Source of the DNA: Nageia nagi
Taxonomy: Eukaryota; Pinophyta
Direction: 5' to 3'
Length of the DNA stretch: 64,000 nucleotides
NCBI GenBank assembly: GCA_050084985.1
Contig: JBITNC010000001.1
Span: forward strand, 180,048,001 to 180,112,000
The position numbers and the translations under genes are program-made. Within the stretch, counting starts at the first letter, position 1, and every line of letters starts with the position of its first letter. Of this stretch, positions 31,231-42,850 are shown in pieces. Below the pieces are notes generated by a model that saw only the letters and a list, made by a program, of their open reading frames with translations, was not told the origin of the DNA and did not search any database.

Positions 31231-33923
31231 TCCTTGGAAGCTCCTCTTCCCTCCTTGGTGTGAAAGATCCTCCTTAACTTTTTAGAGGTTGTTCATCCTT
31301 ATTTATCTTGGAGGTTTATCTTAAGGTCTTGTTGAGGTAAATTCAAAAGAAGGTATAAATTCCTTCTTTTTTGGTTTTTGTTTTTGGATTATTTCATTTT
31401 AATACTAACATATTATGTTCTATGTGTTAGTTTATTTTTGCAATTTTGGTGTAAATAGTAATACAATGCATTTCTTTTTAGGATATATATATGCTAACTT
31501 CTTGTGTTATTTGCAATTTTTTTTTTTTAAATAATTGCTTAACTTTTTTTTTAGAAGTTAGTATACAATAAGTTCAATTTTTTATATAAACCATTCTTTT
31601 TGAATAATATAAATTGTATTTTTTTTTACACAAAGTTTTTTTTTCTTTCTTACAAAAAAAGTATAAAGTTATATATATATTACAAAAATTACATTATTTA
31701 TTTTTTTGTTCAAACTAAATAAAACTTCATGAGTTTGAATAATAATATATTTTTGTTATAACAATATATATATATATATAACAAAAAAATTTCTTTGAAT
31801 TTTTATATATAATAAATAATTTTTTTTACAATGTTTGGGCGACTTTTTTTCTTAAAAAAATTCAAAAGGAGTATACAAATGATATACTATTGGTTGTTCT
31901 TATTCTGACCTCAAATCATGGCTACTCGTAGCCCTCTCTACATGCCTTTGATCAACTTGGACTATTTACCTTCACCCCCTTTCCCTGCTTGTACCAGCCT
32001 ATTCTCCTCCCTGGTCTCTTATGCAACTCCTTCCACTACTTCCCACAGCTCCCTTCACATCCTGCTCATGAGCCATCCATTTGGCATGAAGTGAGCCCTC
32101 CTATCTGGTGCATCTTGCCTCTATAGGGTCCTATATTAGTGCCTCCCATCCTCCATTTTTACACTACCCTTGTGCCTAAATAGTGCCTCATCTAGTGCAT
32201 CTTGATCATTTAGCACCCACCATTCTTTCTCCTAACCGCTCTTCTTCCTTGCCAATCGCTTGGCCTCCTCAGTATAGCTACCTTCTATTGAGCACTACGT
32301 GTGGTTATGGCGATGGTTGCTCCACTAGATTTTTTTTCTTTAAACAAAAATAACTCTACGTTGGTCTTTCTTGTTGGCAATTTTATTAAATTCCTTGCTT
32401 GCACGCCTACTCATAAATTTAAGAAGTGGGTCATCTTTTTAACTACAAATATTTTTTTTGACTTTTTTTTAGAATACTTAGGTAAAAGTAGCATTAACTA
32501 TGCATGGGTCTCCTTCTTTCAATTAATACTTGTAAGTTCTCTAGAAGTAATGTATCCTTATTTGGTAGGCATTTATTTTTCTTTGCTTGCAAGACATCTC
32601 CTCTTACATTATGCATCATTACTCTTAAATAATTTTTTTTTTAATGTGGCACATGGAGGATATTTTGGAGTATAATTTTTAGACAAAACTTTTTTAGTCA
32701 AAAATTTGCTAAGGTAAATCTAATTATGCTCTCTTTAAAAAAAATATATAAAATATTTAAGTTGAAGAAGGAGGATTTTATTTATCTATGCCAACTAATT
32801 TCTTTTAGCATACAAGTTTTAGAGATAAAAACCTTAAGTAAAAAAGGAGAAATTTGTATGAATTTTTTTTACTTAAAGGTTAAAAGATGATGCTTACTTA
32901 AATTTTTTAAGTTAATTGCATGCTTAATACTTATTTTTAAGTTAAGGTTGCATGCTTAGGACTTAAATTTTTTAAGTTAATGTTGCATGCTTAGGACTTA
33001 TTTATCTTTTATGCAAAGTTAACTTATGCATTTTTTTTTTGAATTAATACATGCTTATGCTCAAGTATTTATTATTTTTTTTGCAAAGTTAACTTGTGCA
33101 AAATTAGGATTGATGTAAAGATGTCCTTTACGGGTTGATAAACAAAACCCATTGGACACTTAGGTTTCAAATTTTGAATGGACAATGTTTTACTTATGCT
33201 CTTTTACTTCATGTTTCACACTTTGATTTATTTGCTTATGTAATAAAAAATGCAAACATTGAAATAAGTAACCCTTTAAAATGAACACATCCACACGTAC
33301 ATTCCATAACATGACTTATTTGGGGAGCCATGAGGTGAAGATAGGCAGAATGGAGCCTTTAAGTTCGATGTTCCAAGTGGTGAAAAGTCCATACTTCTTA
33401 AATGCTCCTAAGTCCTCTATTGGTCTGGATTTAAATCCAATAGGTGGGCAGGTATGTGTGTAGTGATACCACATATTATCATGTCCATTCAGAGATTATC
33501 TTGATAACCTAGGAGGACAAATTGAAACCTAATCAAGATTAATAATTTGGTCGATCCAATAAATGTCACAACCTTGGAAAATAGTAGGTACTTCTCCTTA
33601 TGAGAGTATAAAACTGACCAAGGTGAATTGGTTGAGAATTGGTAGTACTTGGTATCCTTTTTTATGAGCATCTAGGTGAAGGTCTAATTTTAGATAAGAA
33701 AATAAACCTCAACAATGTCACTTTACATCTACAGTTCTTGAGATGAGAAATGTATTTGAGTACATGGGTTATTATTTGAGTTGTAAAACATTTGCACTTG
33801 TGAATCAAATCAAACATGTATTTAGTGTTAAATATAACATGTATTATTTATTTGGTTAAAACTTAACATTTAATGTTGTTTATTAAATCACATGTTTATT
33901 ATTTTTTATATTTTGTATAGCAA
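31231..33923 (+). other. Element C leader, probable intron
   Basis: Donor-like GAG|GTAAAT at 31334-31340 and acceptor-like TTTTGTATAG at 33911-33920, directly before gag, give a candidate intron of 2.58 kb. It contains T-rich runs, a CT-rich cassette at about 31890-32310 unlike those of the other copies, and a hydrophobic 124-codon frame (32301-32675) with no family. The conserved block lies at about 33110-33710. In it, the frame at 33281-33463 starts MNTSTRTFHNM and contains SHEVKIG and SSIGLDLNPIGG. Confidence 0.65.
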
Positions 33924-34900
33924 ATGAGAGAATCTTTTTTACCTAAACACATTCTTGATGGTTTCAACTTTGAGATTTGGAAACCATGAATGAGAGCTAA
34001 ATTACAAGCAAAGAAGCTTTGGTAAATAGTGAATAAAAACCTTGTACCACCTATAGATAAAAAGGCATTAGAGGCTAACAACATGAAAAATAAATTAGCA
34101 GCCTCCATGATTTATCATGCAATTTTAGATGATGTGCTCCTGATGATTTCCTCTTCAACCTCAATAAAGGAAGCTTGAGATAACTTAAGAAAATCTATCT
34201 TGGTTCAAATTTTTCAGGAAGGTTTACCATTCTCTAAAAGTTGCTTCAATCTCATCAAGAGGAAAATAAAAATATGGCTATCTGCTTGAATAAAATCATT
34301 GATCCAAGGATCTAACTTATTGCTTGTGGGTGCAATTAGATCAATGATGAGTTCATGGTTTTCATCATTATTCAAAACCTCTTTTCAAAGTTTGAAAATT
34401 TTATGATAGTTATGAAAATAAAGCTTGATGATGAAGAAGAAGTCTTCTCCCTTAAGAACCTTTCTAGGCACTTATTGAAGTATGAAAAAACCTTTAACAA
34501 TAAGGTGTTGATTTCTTCTCCTAAGGATAATAAGATTGCTCTTGAAGCAACCAAAACTCCTTTCAAGAAGAAGTCCAACCATCAAAATAAATCTTATCCT
34601 TCTTCTTCCAAAAGGTTTGAAAAAAAAGGTAATGGCTACAACAGTAATAGAAATAATAACCACAGTAGCAAGAACAATGATAACAACCACTTCAAGTAAA
34701 GAGATAGAAAAGGCAAAGTAAATAATCCATATCTTTATAAAAAAATTGATGATAATTGTAACTATTATGGCATTCAAAGCCACAAAGAAGTTGATTGCTA
34801 TAAAAAGAAAAGAGAGAAAAAGAACAAAAGTAATAGAAATATAAAGAACTTCAAAAGAAAGAAGAATATTCATGCTAGTTTTGCTGCAATGCTCTACTCC
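33924..34900 (+). pseudogene. Element C gag
   Basis: Starts at ATG 33924, reading MRESFLPKHILDGFNFEIW. Domain order is as in B: N-terminal region to DDVLLMISSSTS, middle region FIIIQNLFSKFENF with DDEEEVFSLKNLSRHLLK (34355-34699), then the basic linker and a zinc-knuckle region with frameshifts at about 34750-34810. Several stops are TAA or TAG where CAA, CAG or TGG is expected (for example LW*IV). Confidence 0.85.
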
Positions 34901-35480
34901 ATGTCCTGCTCTTTTTTGTTTGGTTGGATTGTTGACTTTGGTTGCACTAATCACTTATGCTTTGAAAAGAAAAAGTTTGAAAACTTTAACAAGTATAAAA
35001 AAGATGCGATAATGATAGGTGATAACTCTACCCTTGAAGTTTAAAGAATTGGAAGTGTGCTAATTCACAAAAAGATTCTTAAAAATATGCTCTATGTTCC
35101 TAAGCTTAAGATGAACCTTCTCTTCATGATCCAAGTTGCTAAAAAAGGGTACTCTTTTGAGTTCAACTCTCAATTCTAGTGCATTAAGAAAGGACTTGCC
35201 ACTTTGGTTATAATATTTGTGAAAGATAACCTCTACATTATAGATCAAGTTCCATTAAAGATGTATCTTGCTTCTAGTGTGTGTTCTAAAGGTAATATTT
35301 AGCACCATAATTTAAGACACCTTTACCATAAGAGTATTCAAGTCATGAAAGACCAAGAACTTGTGGAAGGTTTACCTTCAATTTTTCCTTAAATTGGTCT
35401 ATGAGAGAAGTGTATTCTTGGAAAGATGCATAGATAAAAGTTTGAAAAAGATAAAGCAATAAGAGCATCTCAACCTCTTC
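34901..35480 (+). pseudogene. Element C protease and GAG-pre-integrase region
   Basis: The protease is readable around WIVDFGCTNHLCFEKKKFEN (DSG has become DFG), then MIGDNSTLEV and NMLYVPKLKMNLLF. The zinc-binding region before integrase is present but has stops, and its CERCILGKMH-like segment is altered. Confidence 0.8.
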
Positions 35481-36280
35481 AACTTGTCCATTTAGATTTG
35501 ATGGGTCCATTTTAGACTAAGTTACTTGGAGGAGCATCTTATGTCTTGACCTTCATTGATGACTTTAGTAGGATGACCTTTGGATATCTACTTGAGCATA
35601 AGGATCAAACCTGTAAGAGTTTTAAGATTTTTAAAACCTTTATTGAGAATCAAACTAACCTTAAAATCAAGATATTGAGATTAGATAATGAAGAAGAATA
35701 TAATAATAATGAGTTTAATGATTATGATGCTAAGTATGGAATCAAGATATAGTTTACGATTCCTTACACTCTTCAGTAAAATGGTGTTGTTGAAAGAAAA
35801 AATAGAATAGTTACAAAGATGGCTAGATGCATGTTGGGTAATCCTCTTAGTTTCTTATGGGGTGAAGCTGTGAGCACTACTATTTACACTTTGAATGGAT
35901 GTCCCATAAAAGTTGTTCGAAGTAAAACTCCTTTTGAGACATGGTTAAGAAGAAAACCTAACATTTCTCACCTTAGAGTGTTTGGTTGTGAAGCATTCTT
36001 CTACATTATTTATGAGAAAAGGAAGAACTTAGACAAAAGAGCTAAAAAATACATCTTTATGGGTTATGACAGTTAGCATAGAGGCTACAGGATCTACTCT
36101 TTATCCTACAAAGTCGTGTTTATTTTAAAGGATGTAAAGTTTAATGAACTTCTTGAAGAATCTACTTTTAATGAGAATGTTAATGATCTAGAAGACTCTT
36201 CAGTTGCACCTAGCTGGTTAGATATTGATGTAGATAAGTCACCTTAGGAACAAAATTCTCTAACTCAAAGGGTAACAAGG
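35481..36280 (+). pseudogene. Element C integrase
   Basis: The core starts VHLDLMGPF. The frame at 35546-35752 covers LTFIDDFSRMTFGYLLEHKD and LRLDNEEEYNNNEF, and the frame at 35819-36076 covers FLWGEAV to CEAFFYI and FMGYDS. The acidic triad is readable (HLDL, LDN, VVERKNR), although the SDNGGEY motif is changed to LDNEEEY. Stops fall at Q positions. Confidence 0.85.
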
Positions 36281-37200
36281 AGCATGACCTTGAATAAATC
36301 CTTATTTGCGAAGATTGATAATAAGCATGAGCCCTCAAATTTCAAAGAAGCTTCAAAGCACGAGTACTGGATGGAAGAAATAAAAGTGGAGTATGAAGCA
36401 CTTATGAAAAATAAAATTTGGGACTTGGTTTCTTATCCCAATGAGAAAAATATGATAGGTAATAAGTGGATCTACAAGGTCAAGTTCAATTCAGTTGAAG
36501 ATATTGAGAAATATAAGGCAAAGTTAGTAGCTAAAGATTTTGCTCAAAAATATGGTGTAGATTATGAGGAAACCTTTAATCCCATGGTAAAGATCCCTAC
36601 TGTGGAGTTATCTTTAATCTTTCTACAGCTCAAGGACGAATAGTTTTTCAACTTGATGTCAAGAGTGCATTTCTTAATGGTGACTTAGATGTGATAATCT
36701 TCATGAATCAACCAGAAGGGTCTATTATGGAAGGTAAAGAGTCCTTTGTGTGCAAGCTAAAGAAGTCATTATATGGATTTAAGAAAGCACCTAAAGCTTG
36801 GTACAAAAAGATTTTAAGGTATTTTGCATACATTAGTTTCTCTAAGTATTTTTTTAACTTCAATCTATATGTGCTCAATCAAGGGAAAGACATGGTCTTG
36901 ATTCTTCTTTATGTGGATGATCTTCTGATAACTAGAAATAATGATGAAATCATTCAAGAGTGCATATCCAAACTTAAGGTAACATTTAAAATGATTGATC
37001 TTGGTTTCTTGCACTACTATCTTGGAATGCAAGTGTATTAATATAAGGATTGTACTTATCTTAATCAATCTAAGTATATATCAGACATCTTGTAGAAGTT
37101 TGGAATGGAGGAGTGTAGATATGCTATGATCTCAATCTCTCTTAGAATCACTATTTCTCTGAGCTTCAACTCTCAATTAGCTGATGCTACAACTTACAAG
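36281..37200 (+). pseudogene. Element C reverse transcriptase
   Basis: Two frames, 36284-36643 and 36691-37041, contain [70 protein letters not shown] and LLYVDDLLITRNN. YVDD is intact. A frame change near 36620-36650 disrupts the region before FQLDVKSAFLNGDLDV. Confidence 0.88.
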
Positions 37201-37875
37201 TAATTAATTAGTAGTCTTTTGTATTTGACTATATCCAAACCAGATATTACCTTTATAATAAATTTGATGGTACGATTCATGTAAAAACCTTATGTTGATC
37301 ATCTCAATGCTGTTAAGCAAATCTTAAAGTATGTTGCAGGGACTAAGGATCTTACTCTCAAGTATTCCAAGTTGCCCTCATTTGTTCTCTCCAGATTCTT
37401 AGATTTTAATTATAGGGGAGATAGAGATGATAGAAAATCAACCTCTACATATGCGTTTAGCATTGGTTTAGGTGCTATTTCTTAGGCTTCTAAGAAGTAA
37501 CCTACTATTTATCTTTCAAGTATAGAATCTGAATACCATGCCATATATATTACAACCTAAGAAGCCATTTGGCTAAGGCATCTTCTAAAAAAAATTGGGT
37601 ATGAGTAAGGTAGCTCATCTTTGATTTCTTCAGATAATTAGTCAGCTATTTCTTTGACTAAAAATCTTGTGTTCCATCAGAAAATAAAACATGTGAAAAT
37701 CCATACCCATTTTATTAGGGAGAAGGTTTTTGATGGCATCATACACCTAGAGTATTGTCCATCCACCTTGAATTCCCCTAATTTGTTTACCAAGCCCCTC
37801 CTAAAAGCTCAATTCTGTAAGCTTAAGGATGCTATCGGGTTGGTGAAGTTACCCTCAAGGGATAGTGAAGTTTGA
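37201..37875 (+). pseudogene. Element C RNase H
   Basis: Reads LISSLLYLTISKPDITFIIN to the end LPSRDSEV and TGA at 37873-37875. It includes GDRDDRKSTSTYAFSIG, SSDN and HFIREKV. At least six stops fall where tryptophan or glutamine is expected, consistent with C-to-T or G-to-A decay. Confidence 0.85.
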
Positions 37876-38298
37876 ATTCTTGTATTAAATTCATATTTGT
37901 GATGATAATTTCACCCCTAAGAGGATTTTGTGTTGTATAGTGTTGATTTTATTGTACACCTTCATGGTAAGTTCGCTTTGCATGAAAAACTTATACAAAA
38001 TTTTTAAAAGCAAAACGATTGGCCAATCTAGCATAGTTTAGGTATCCATGTGTGAGGAAATCTTATGTATCTTTTGGCATTGTTCAGTTATCCATATGTG
38101 AAGAACTTGTATGTGCATGCTCTATTTTGTAATGATAATCAACACATATTTTATATATAGTAGGTGACTATAAGTTTTTGGCATGGCATCTTCATGATGA
38201 CTTATAATGCACCATTGATCAGTTTATGATGGCATTTGTGTGATTCAGCTATCCTTGATGAGATGAATATGTTACATCTAACTAATCTTATTATTTGA

Positions 38299-38568
38299 AT
38301 GGCTTATGACTTGCAAGTTCTCTTGAGATTGCAGGTTACTTACCTCAGATATGCAAGCTCTTGGAGACTTCATGACTTCATTTGGATGAGTACTTCATGT
38401 ACATTGAAATCAGTTATGGTTAATAATTATATTTGCCAAAGTAATGAGTCTCAAATTAAATCTTTCTTACTTCATAAATATATAAAAAGTTCTTATCTCC
38501 ATTGTATCTATTTGGAGGAGAACTCTCTTACTTTCTCTTTTTCTTCTCTCTTATTCACTCTATCGTAA
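38299..38568 (+). CDS. Short conserved frame after pol, element C
   Basis: An 89-codon frame just before the polypurine tract. It shares LQVTY, YASSWRL, CQSNESQIK and LEENSL with A, and a subset of these with B. It has no known domain. See the matching entries in A and B. Confidence 0.3.
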   Translation: MAYDLQVLLRLQVTYLRYASSWRLHDFIWMSTSCTLKSVMVNNYICQSNESQIKSFLLHKYIKSSYLHCIYLEENSLTFSFSSLLFTLS

Positions 38569-38577
38569 TATTGCAGT

Positions 38578-38586
38578 AAGGGGGAG
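38578..38586 (+). other. Element C polypurine tract
   Basis: AAGGGGGAG directly before the 3' LTR. Confidence 0.85.
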
Positions 38587-39033
38587 TGTTGGAATGTATA
38601 ATGTATTATTATAAAGGTTTTGTATTAATCCTCTTTGTAAATTCACTAATAGTTAAGGGTATAATTTGATACCTTAAGTATTTAAGTGAATATGATAATG
38701 TAACTTGTCCTACATTCCATGTTATGAGCATGCCCCTTGGGTAAAAGGGTAAAAGGATGTGCATGTCATGCTTTTATACATTGGATAAAAGGATGATCTA
38801 AAGAGGGATTTTGGCCTATAACTAGAAGGCTCCTTCTTTGTGATTATACACCAATTATGGAGTAATGTTATGCTATAAATTAGAAGTGTAGGAGATAAGA
38901 TTAGAAGGATTGTAAGAGTTCATATTATGAATGAAGTGAGATCTAGTTAGTTGATGTACTCCTAGTTGGAGGAACCACTTTACATTTTGAGTTACTTTGT
39001 GATATTATCTTATTTATGAGTTTAGTTTCTTCA
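38587..39033 (+). repeat. Element C 3' LTR, shortened
   Basis: Starts TGTTGGAATG. It has lost about 75 bp close to its end and finishes TAGTTTCTTCA, followed by the target duplication CTCTT at 39034-39038. Confidence 0.85.
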
Positions 39034-39077
39034 CTCTTCAACATCTTTGAAGTCATTCTTACTTCTTTTGTGAGGTA

Positions 39078-39581
39078 TGTAAGATTTTAACTATAAAGAA
39101 TACAATCCTAATTACCCAAGATTATATGAAAGCTCTCTCAATAAAAAAAAAACACTAAAGCATAAGTATTCTCATAAAATAACTCAAGATATAAAGTGGT
39201 TTCGCTAACTAGGAGTACATCCATTAACTAGATCTTACTTCATTCACAAATATGAATCTCTTACAATTCTCCTAATCTCATCTCCTAAACATTATCCTAT
39301 AACATAACTTTGCTTCACAAATTGGTGAGTGATCACAAAGAGGTAGTCTTCTATTTATAGACCAAAATCCCCCTATAGATCATCCTTTAACCAATGTACA
39401 AAGGCATGATATGCAATTCCTTTTTACCTAAAGGGCATGCTCATGACATAGAATGTAGGGTAAGTTACATTATCTTATTTAATTAAATACTTAAGGTATC
39501 TAATGATATCTTTAAGTATTAGTGAATTTACAATAAGGATTATTACAAAACCTTTACAATAATGCATTATACATTCCAACA
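39078..39581 (-). repeat. Element D 3' LTR
   Basis: Minus strand TGTTGGAATG ... TTACA, with the inverted repeat at about 39485-39520. It is followed by a decayed polypurine tract (39582-39590). Confidence 0.9.
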
Positions 39582-40386
39582 CTCTCTCTTAATGCAATAT
39601 TGGGATATAGTAAATAAGAGAGAAGAAAAAGAGAGAGTAAGAGAGTTCTCCTCTATACAAATACAATAGAAGATGAAAACTTTTACATCTTTGTGAAGTA
39701 AGAAAGATTTAGTTTGAGATTCATTAATTTACAATATAATCATTAATCCTAACTAATTTCAATGTACATAAAGTAGTCTTCCAAATGGAAGTCATGATGA
39801 GTCTCCATGAGCTTGCACATTCGAAGTATGTAACCTACAATCTCAAAGAACCTGCAAGTCATAATAAGTTCAAATAAAAATATCAATTAGATGCAACATA
39901 TTCATATCAACAAGGATAGATGAATCAAATAAATACCATCATACACTAATCAATAGTGCTTTATAAGTTATCACAAAGATACCAAGCCAAAACTCATAGC
40001 CACCTACTATATACAAAATATGTGTTGATTATCATTACCAAATAGAGCAAAATAAAATGCACATATGAGTTCCTCACATATAGATAACTGAACAATGCCA
40101 AAATACATATACAAGTTCTTCATATATAGATAATTGAATAGTGCCAAAAGACACATACGAGTTTCTCACATATAGATAATTAAATAGTGCCAAAAGACAC
40201 ATACAAGTTCCTCACACATAACTGAACAATGTTAGATTGGCTAATTTTTTACATAAAAATTTGTACAATAAGTTCCTTACACAAAGTGAACTTACCATGG
40301 AGGTTTACAACAAAATCAACATTAAACAACATAAAATCCTCCTCAAGGTCAAGTTATCATCGTAAATATGAATTCAACATAAGAAT
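39582..40386 (-). other. Element D 3' untranslated region with tandem units
   Basis: Noncoding. At about 40060-40225 it has four to five copies of a unit of roughly 45 bp containing AGTTCCTCACATATAGATAA and a GTGCCAAAAGACACATAC linker. This differs from the unit amplified in B. The conserved short frame seen in A, B and C is broken here. Confidence 0.7.
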
Positions 40387-41080
40387 TCAAACTTCACTTC
40401 CCCTTGAGGGAAACTTTACCAACCTAATAGCATCCTTAAGCTTACATACTTGAGCTTTAGGAAGGGGCTTGGTGAATAAATTAGCAGAGTTTAAAGTTGA
40501 TGGATAATACTCTAGGTGTATGATGCCATTAAGAACCTTCTCCCTAATAAAATGGGTCTAGATTTCCATAAGTTTTATTTTATGATGAAACACGGGATTC
40601 TTAGACAAAGAAATAGTCAACTTATTATCTGAAGATATCATAGATGAGCTAGCTTGCACATACCTAATTTATTTTATAATATACCTAATCTAAATAGCTT
40701 CCTAGGCTATAATAAACATGGCTTGATATTCAGCTTTTATGATGGAAAGAGGAATAATAGGCTACTTCTTGGAGGCCCAAGAGATAGCACCTAAACCAAT
40801 GCTAAAAATATATGTAGAGGTTGATTTTTTGGCATCTCTATCTCCCCCATAGTCAGAATCTAAGAACCCTGAGAGAACAAATGAGAGTAATTTTGAATAC
40901 TTGAGAGCAAAATCTTTTATCTCTGCAACATACTTCAAAATTTGCTTAACAACATTGAGCTACTCAACATATGGTTTTTGCATGAATCATGCCATCAGAT
41001 TCACTGCAAAGGTAATATATGACCTGAAAATAGTCAAATACAAAAGATTACCAATTAATTATCTATAAAATATAGCATCT
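40387..41080 (-). pseudogene. Element D RNase H
   Basis: Homologous to 12027-12713 of B. It ends LPSRGSEV-like and TGA at 40387-40389. GDRDAKKSTSTYIF-like and SSDN segments are readable between many stops. Confidence 0.8.
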
Positions 41081-41186
41081 ACCAACTGAGAGTTAGAGGT
41101 AAGGGATATAGTTAAATATAAAATACTACCAATTAATTGCTTATAAGTTGTAGCAACTACCAACTAAGAGTTAGAGCTAAGGGAAA
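41031..41186 (-). repeat. 78-bp in-frame tandem duplication in element D pol
   Basis: Two copies of a segment around CCAATTAATT (41051 and 41129, 78 bp apart, 26 codons) at the RT-RNase H junction, including CAACT(G/A)AGAGTTAGAG. Other copies of the family have this segment once. The two copies have since diverged. Confidence 0.8.
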
Positions 41187-41930
41187 TTGTGATTCCAAGA
41201 GAGACTAGGATTGCAATATGTCTACACTCCTCCATTCCAAACTTTTGCAAGATATCTGATATATACTTAGATTGATTGAGATAAATACAATCCTTGTATT
41301 AATACGTTTGCATTCTAAGGTAATAGTGCAAAAGACTAATATCATTCATTTGAATCATTACCTTAAGCTTGGATATGAACTCTTGAATGATTTCATCATT
41401 ATTTTCAGTAATCAAAACATCATCCATATAAAGGAGAATCAAGACCACATATTTTCCTTCATTGAGCATATATAGATTGCAGTTAGAAAAGTACTTAGAG
41501 AATCTAATATTTGCAAAGTATCATAAACTCTTCTTATACTAGGTTATAGGTGCTTATTTAATTCTATACAATGACTTCTTTAGCTTGCACATAAATGACT
41601 CTTTTTCTTTCAAAATAAACCCTTCCGGTTGGTACATGTAGATTTTCACATCAAAGTCACCATTGAGAAATGCACTTTTAATGTCAAATTGAAAAACTTT
41701 TCAACCTTGAGCTACTAAAAGAGAAAATATTATCCTGATAATAGGCATATTTTTCATAGAAGAAAAGGTTTTCTTATAATCTATATTGTATTTCTGAGCA
41801 AAACCTTTGGCTACTAACCTTGATTTATAGTTCTCAATATCCTCAATTGAATTGAACTTGACCTTGTAGATCAACTTATTTCCAATCACATTCTTCTCAT
41901 TGAGATAAGGAACCAAGTTTTAAGTTTCAT
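41187..41930 (-). pseudogene. Element D reverse transcriptase
   Basis: The frame at 41701-41916 reads [18 protein letters not shown] and KSRLVAKGFAQKYNIDYKKT. FQFDIKSAFLNGDFDV and a YMDDVLI-like catalytic region follow at lower coordinates. Stops and the duplication at 41031-41186 break the frame. Confidence 0.82.
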
Positions 41931-42850
41931 TTTTCTTAAAAATTTCATATTTCACTTTCATGGCTTCCATCCAACACATGTGCTTTGAAGCTTCTTTGAA
42001 AGATGAGGGCTCATTCTTGTTATCAACTTTGGTTAATAAGGATTTATTTAAGGTCATGCTCCTTATTACCCTTTATGTTGGAGAATTTTACTTCTAAGGT
42101 GACTTATCTACATCAATATCCAACTAGCTAGGTGCAACTGATGAGTCATCTGGATTATCAACATCTTTATTAGAAGTAGATTCCTCAGAAAGTTCATTGA
42201 ACTTTACATCATTTTAAATGCACACTTCTTTGTAGGATGGAGAGTAGAGCTTATAACCTCTATGTTGACTATCATAACTCATAAAGATGCATTTTTTAGT
42301 TCTTTTATCTAACTTTTTCTTTTTCTCATAAATAATGTAAAAGAATGCTTCACAACCAAACACCCTAAGGTGAGAAATATTAGGTTTTATTCCTAACCAT
42401 GTCTCAAATAGAGTTTTACCCTAAATAACTTTTATGGGACAACTATTCAATATGTAAATAGCAATGCTCATGACTTCACCTTATAAGAAACTAAGAAGAT
42501 TACCCAACATGCATCTAACCATCTTCATAATTATCATATTTTTCCTTTCGATAACACCATTTTGTAAAGGAGTGTATGGAATTATAAACTGCCTCTTGAT
42601 TCCATACTTAGCATAATAGTTATTAAACTCATTATTATTATATTCACCCCATTATCGAATCTTAACATCTTGATTTTAAGGTTAGTCTAATTTTCAACTA
42701 AGGCTTTAAAATTCTTAAAACTTTCAAAGGTTTGATCCTTATGCTCAAGTAGATAGCCAAAAGTAATCTTACTAAACTTATTGATGAAGATCAAGACATA
42801 ATATGCTTTTCCAAACAACTTACTCTGAAATGAATCTATCAAATCTGAAT
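41931..42850 (-). pseudogene. Element D integrase
   Basis: Matches C and A in order: a core with the LRFDNGVN-like region near 42640, FLIRWSHE-like in place of FLWGEAV near 42480, and LRVFGCEAFFYIIYEKKKK near 42310-42370. Stops are numerous. Confidence 0.78.

Larger units (their letters stand above)
30714..39033 (+). mobile_element. Ty1/copia element C, complete outline, nested in H leader
   Basis: An 8.3-kb element with target duplication CTCTT (30709-30713 and 39034-39038). It has a 5' LTR of 502 bp and a 3' LTR of 447 bp, which lost about 75 bp near its end and gained a short GTAAAAGGG duplication. About 30 substitutions separate the alignable parts of the LTRs, so it is old. It inserted 20 bp after the primer site of H. 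All coding parts contain stops. Confidence 0.9.

Noticed and set aside
32301-32675. 124-codon hydrophobic frame in the C leader
   Set aside because: It lies in T-rich DNA, where phenylalanine- and leucine-rich frames arise by chance, and no other copy has it.
38587-39077. C and H first looked like a tandem pair sharing one LTR (LTR-internal-LTR-internal)
   Set aside because: The CTCTT duplication at 30709-30713 and 39034-39038 shows C is a separate insertion in the H leader, and H has its own LTR at 30123-30678.
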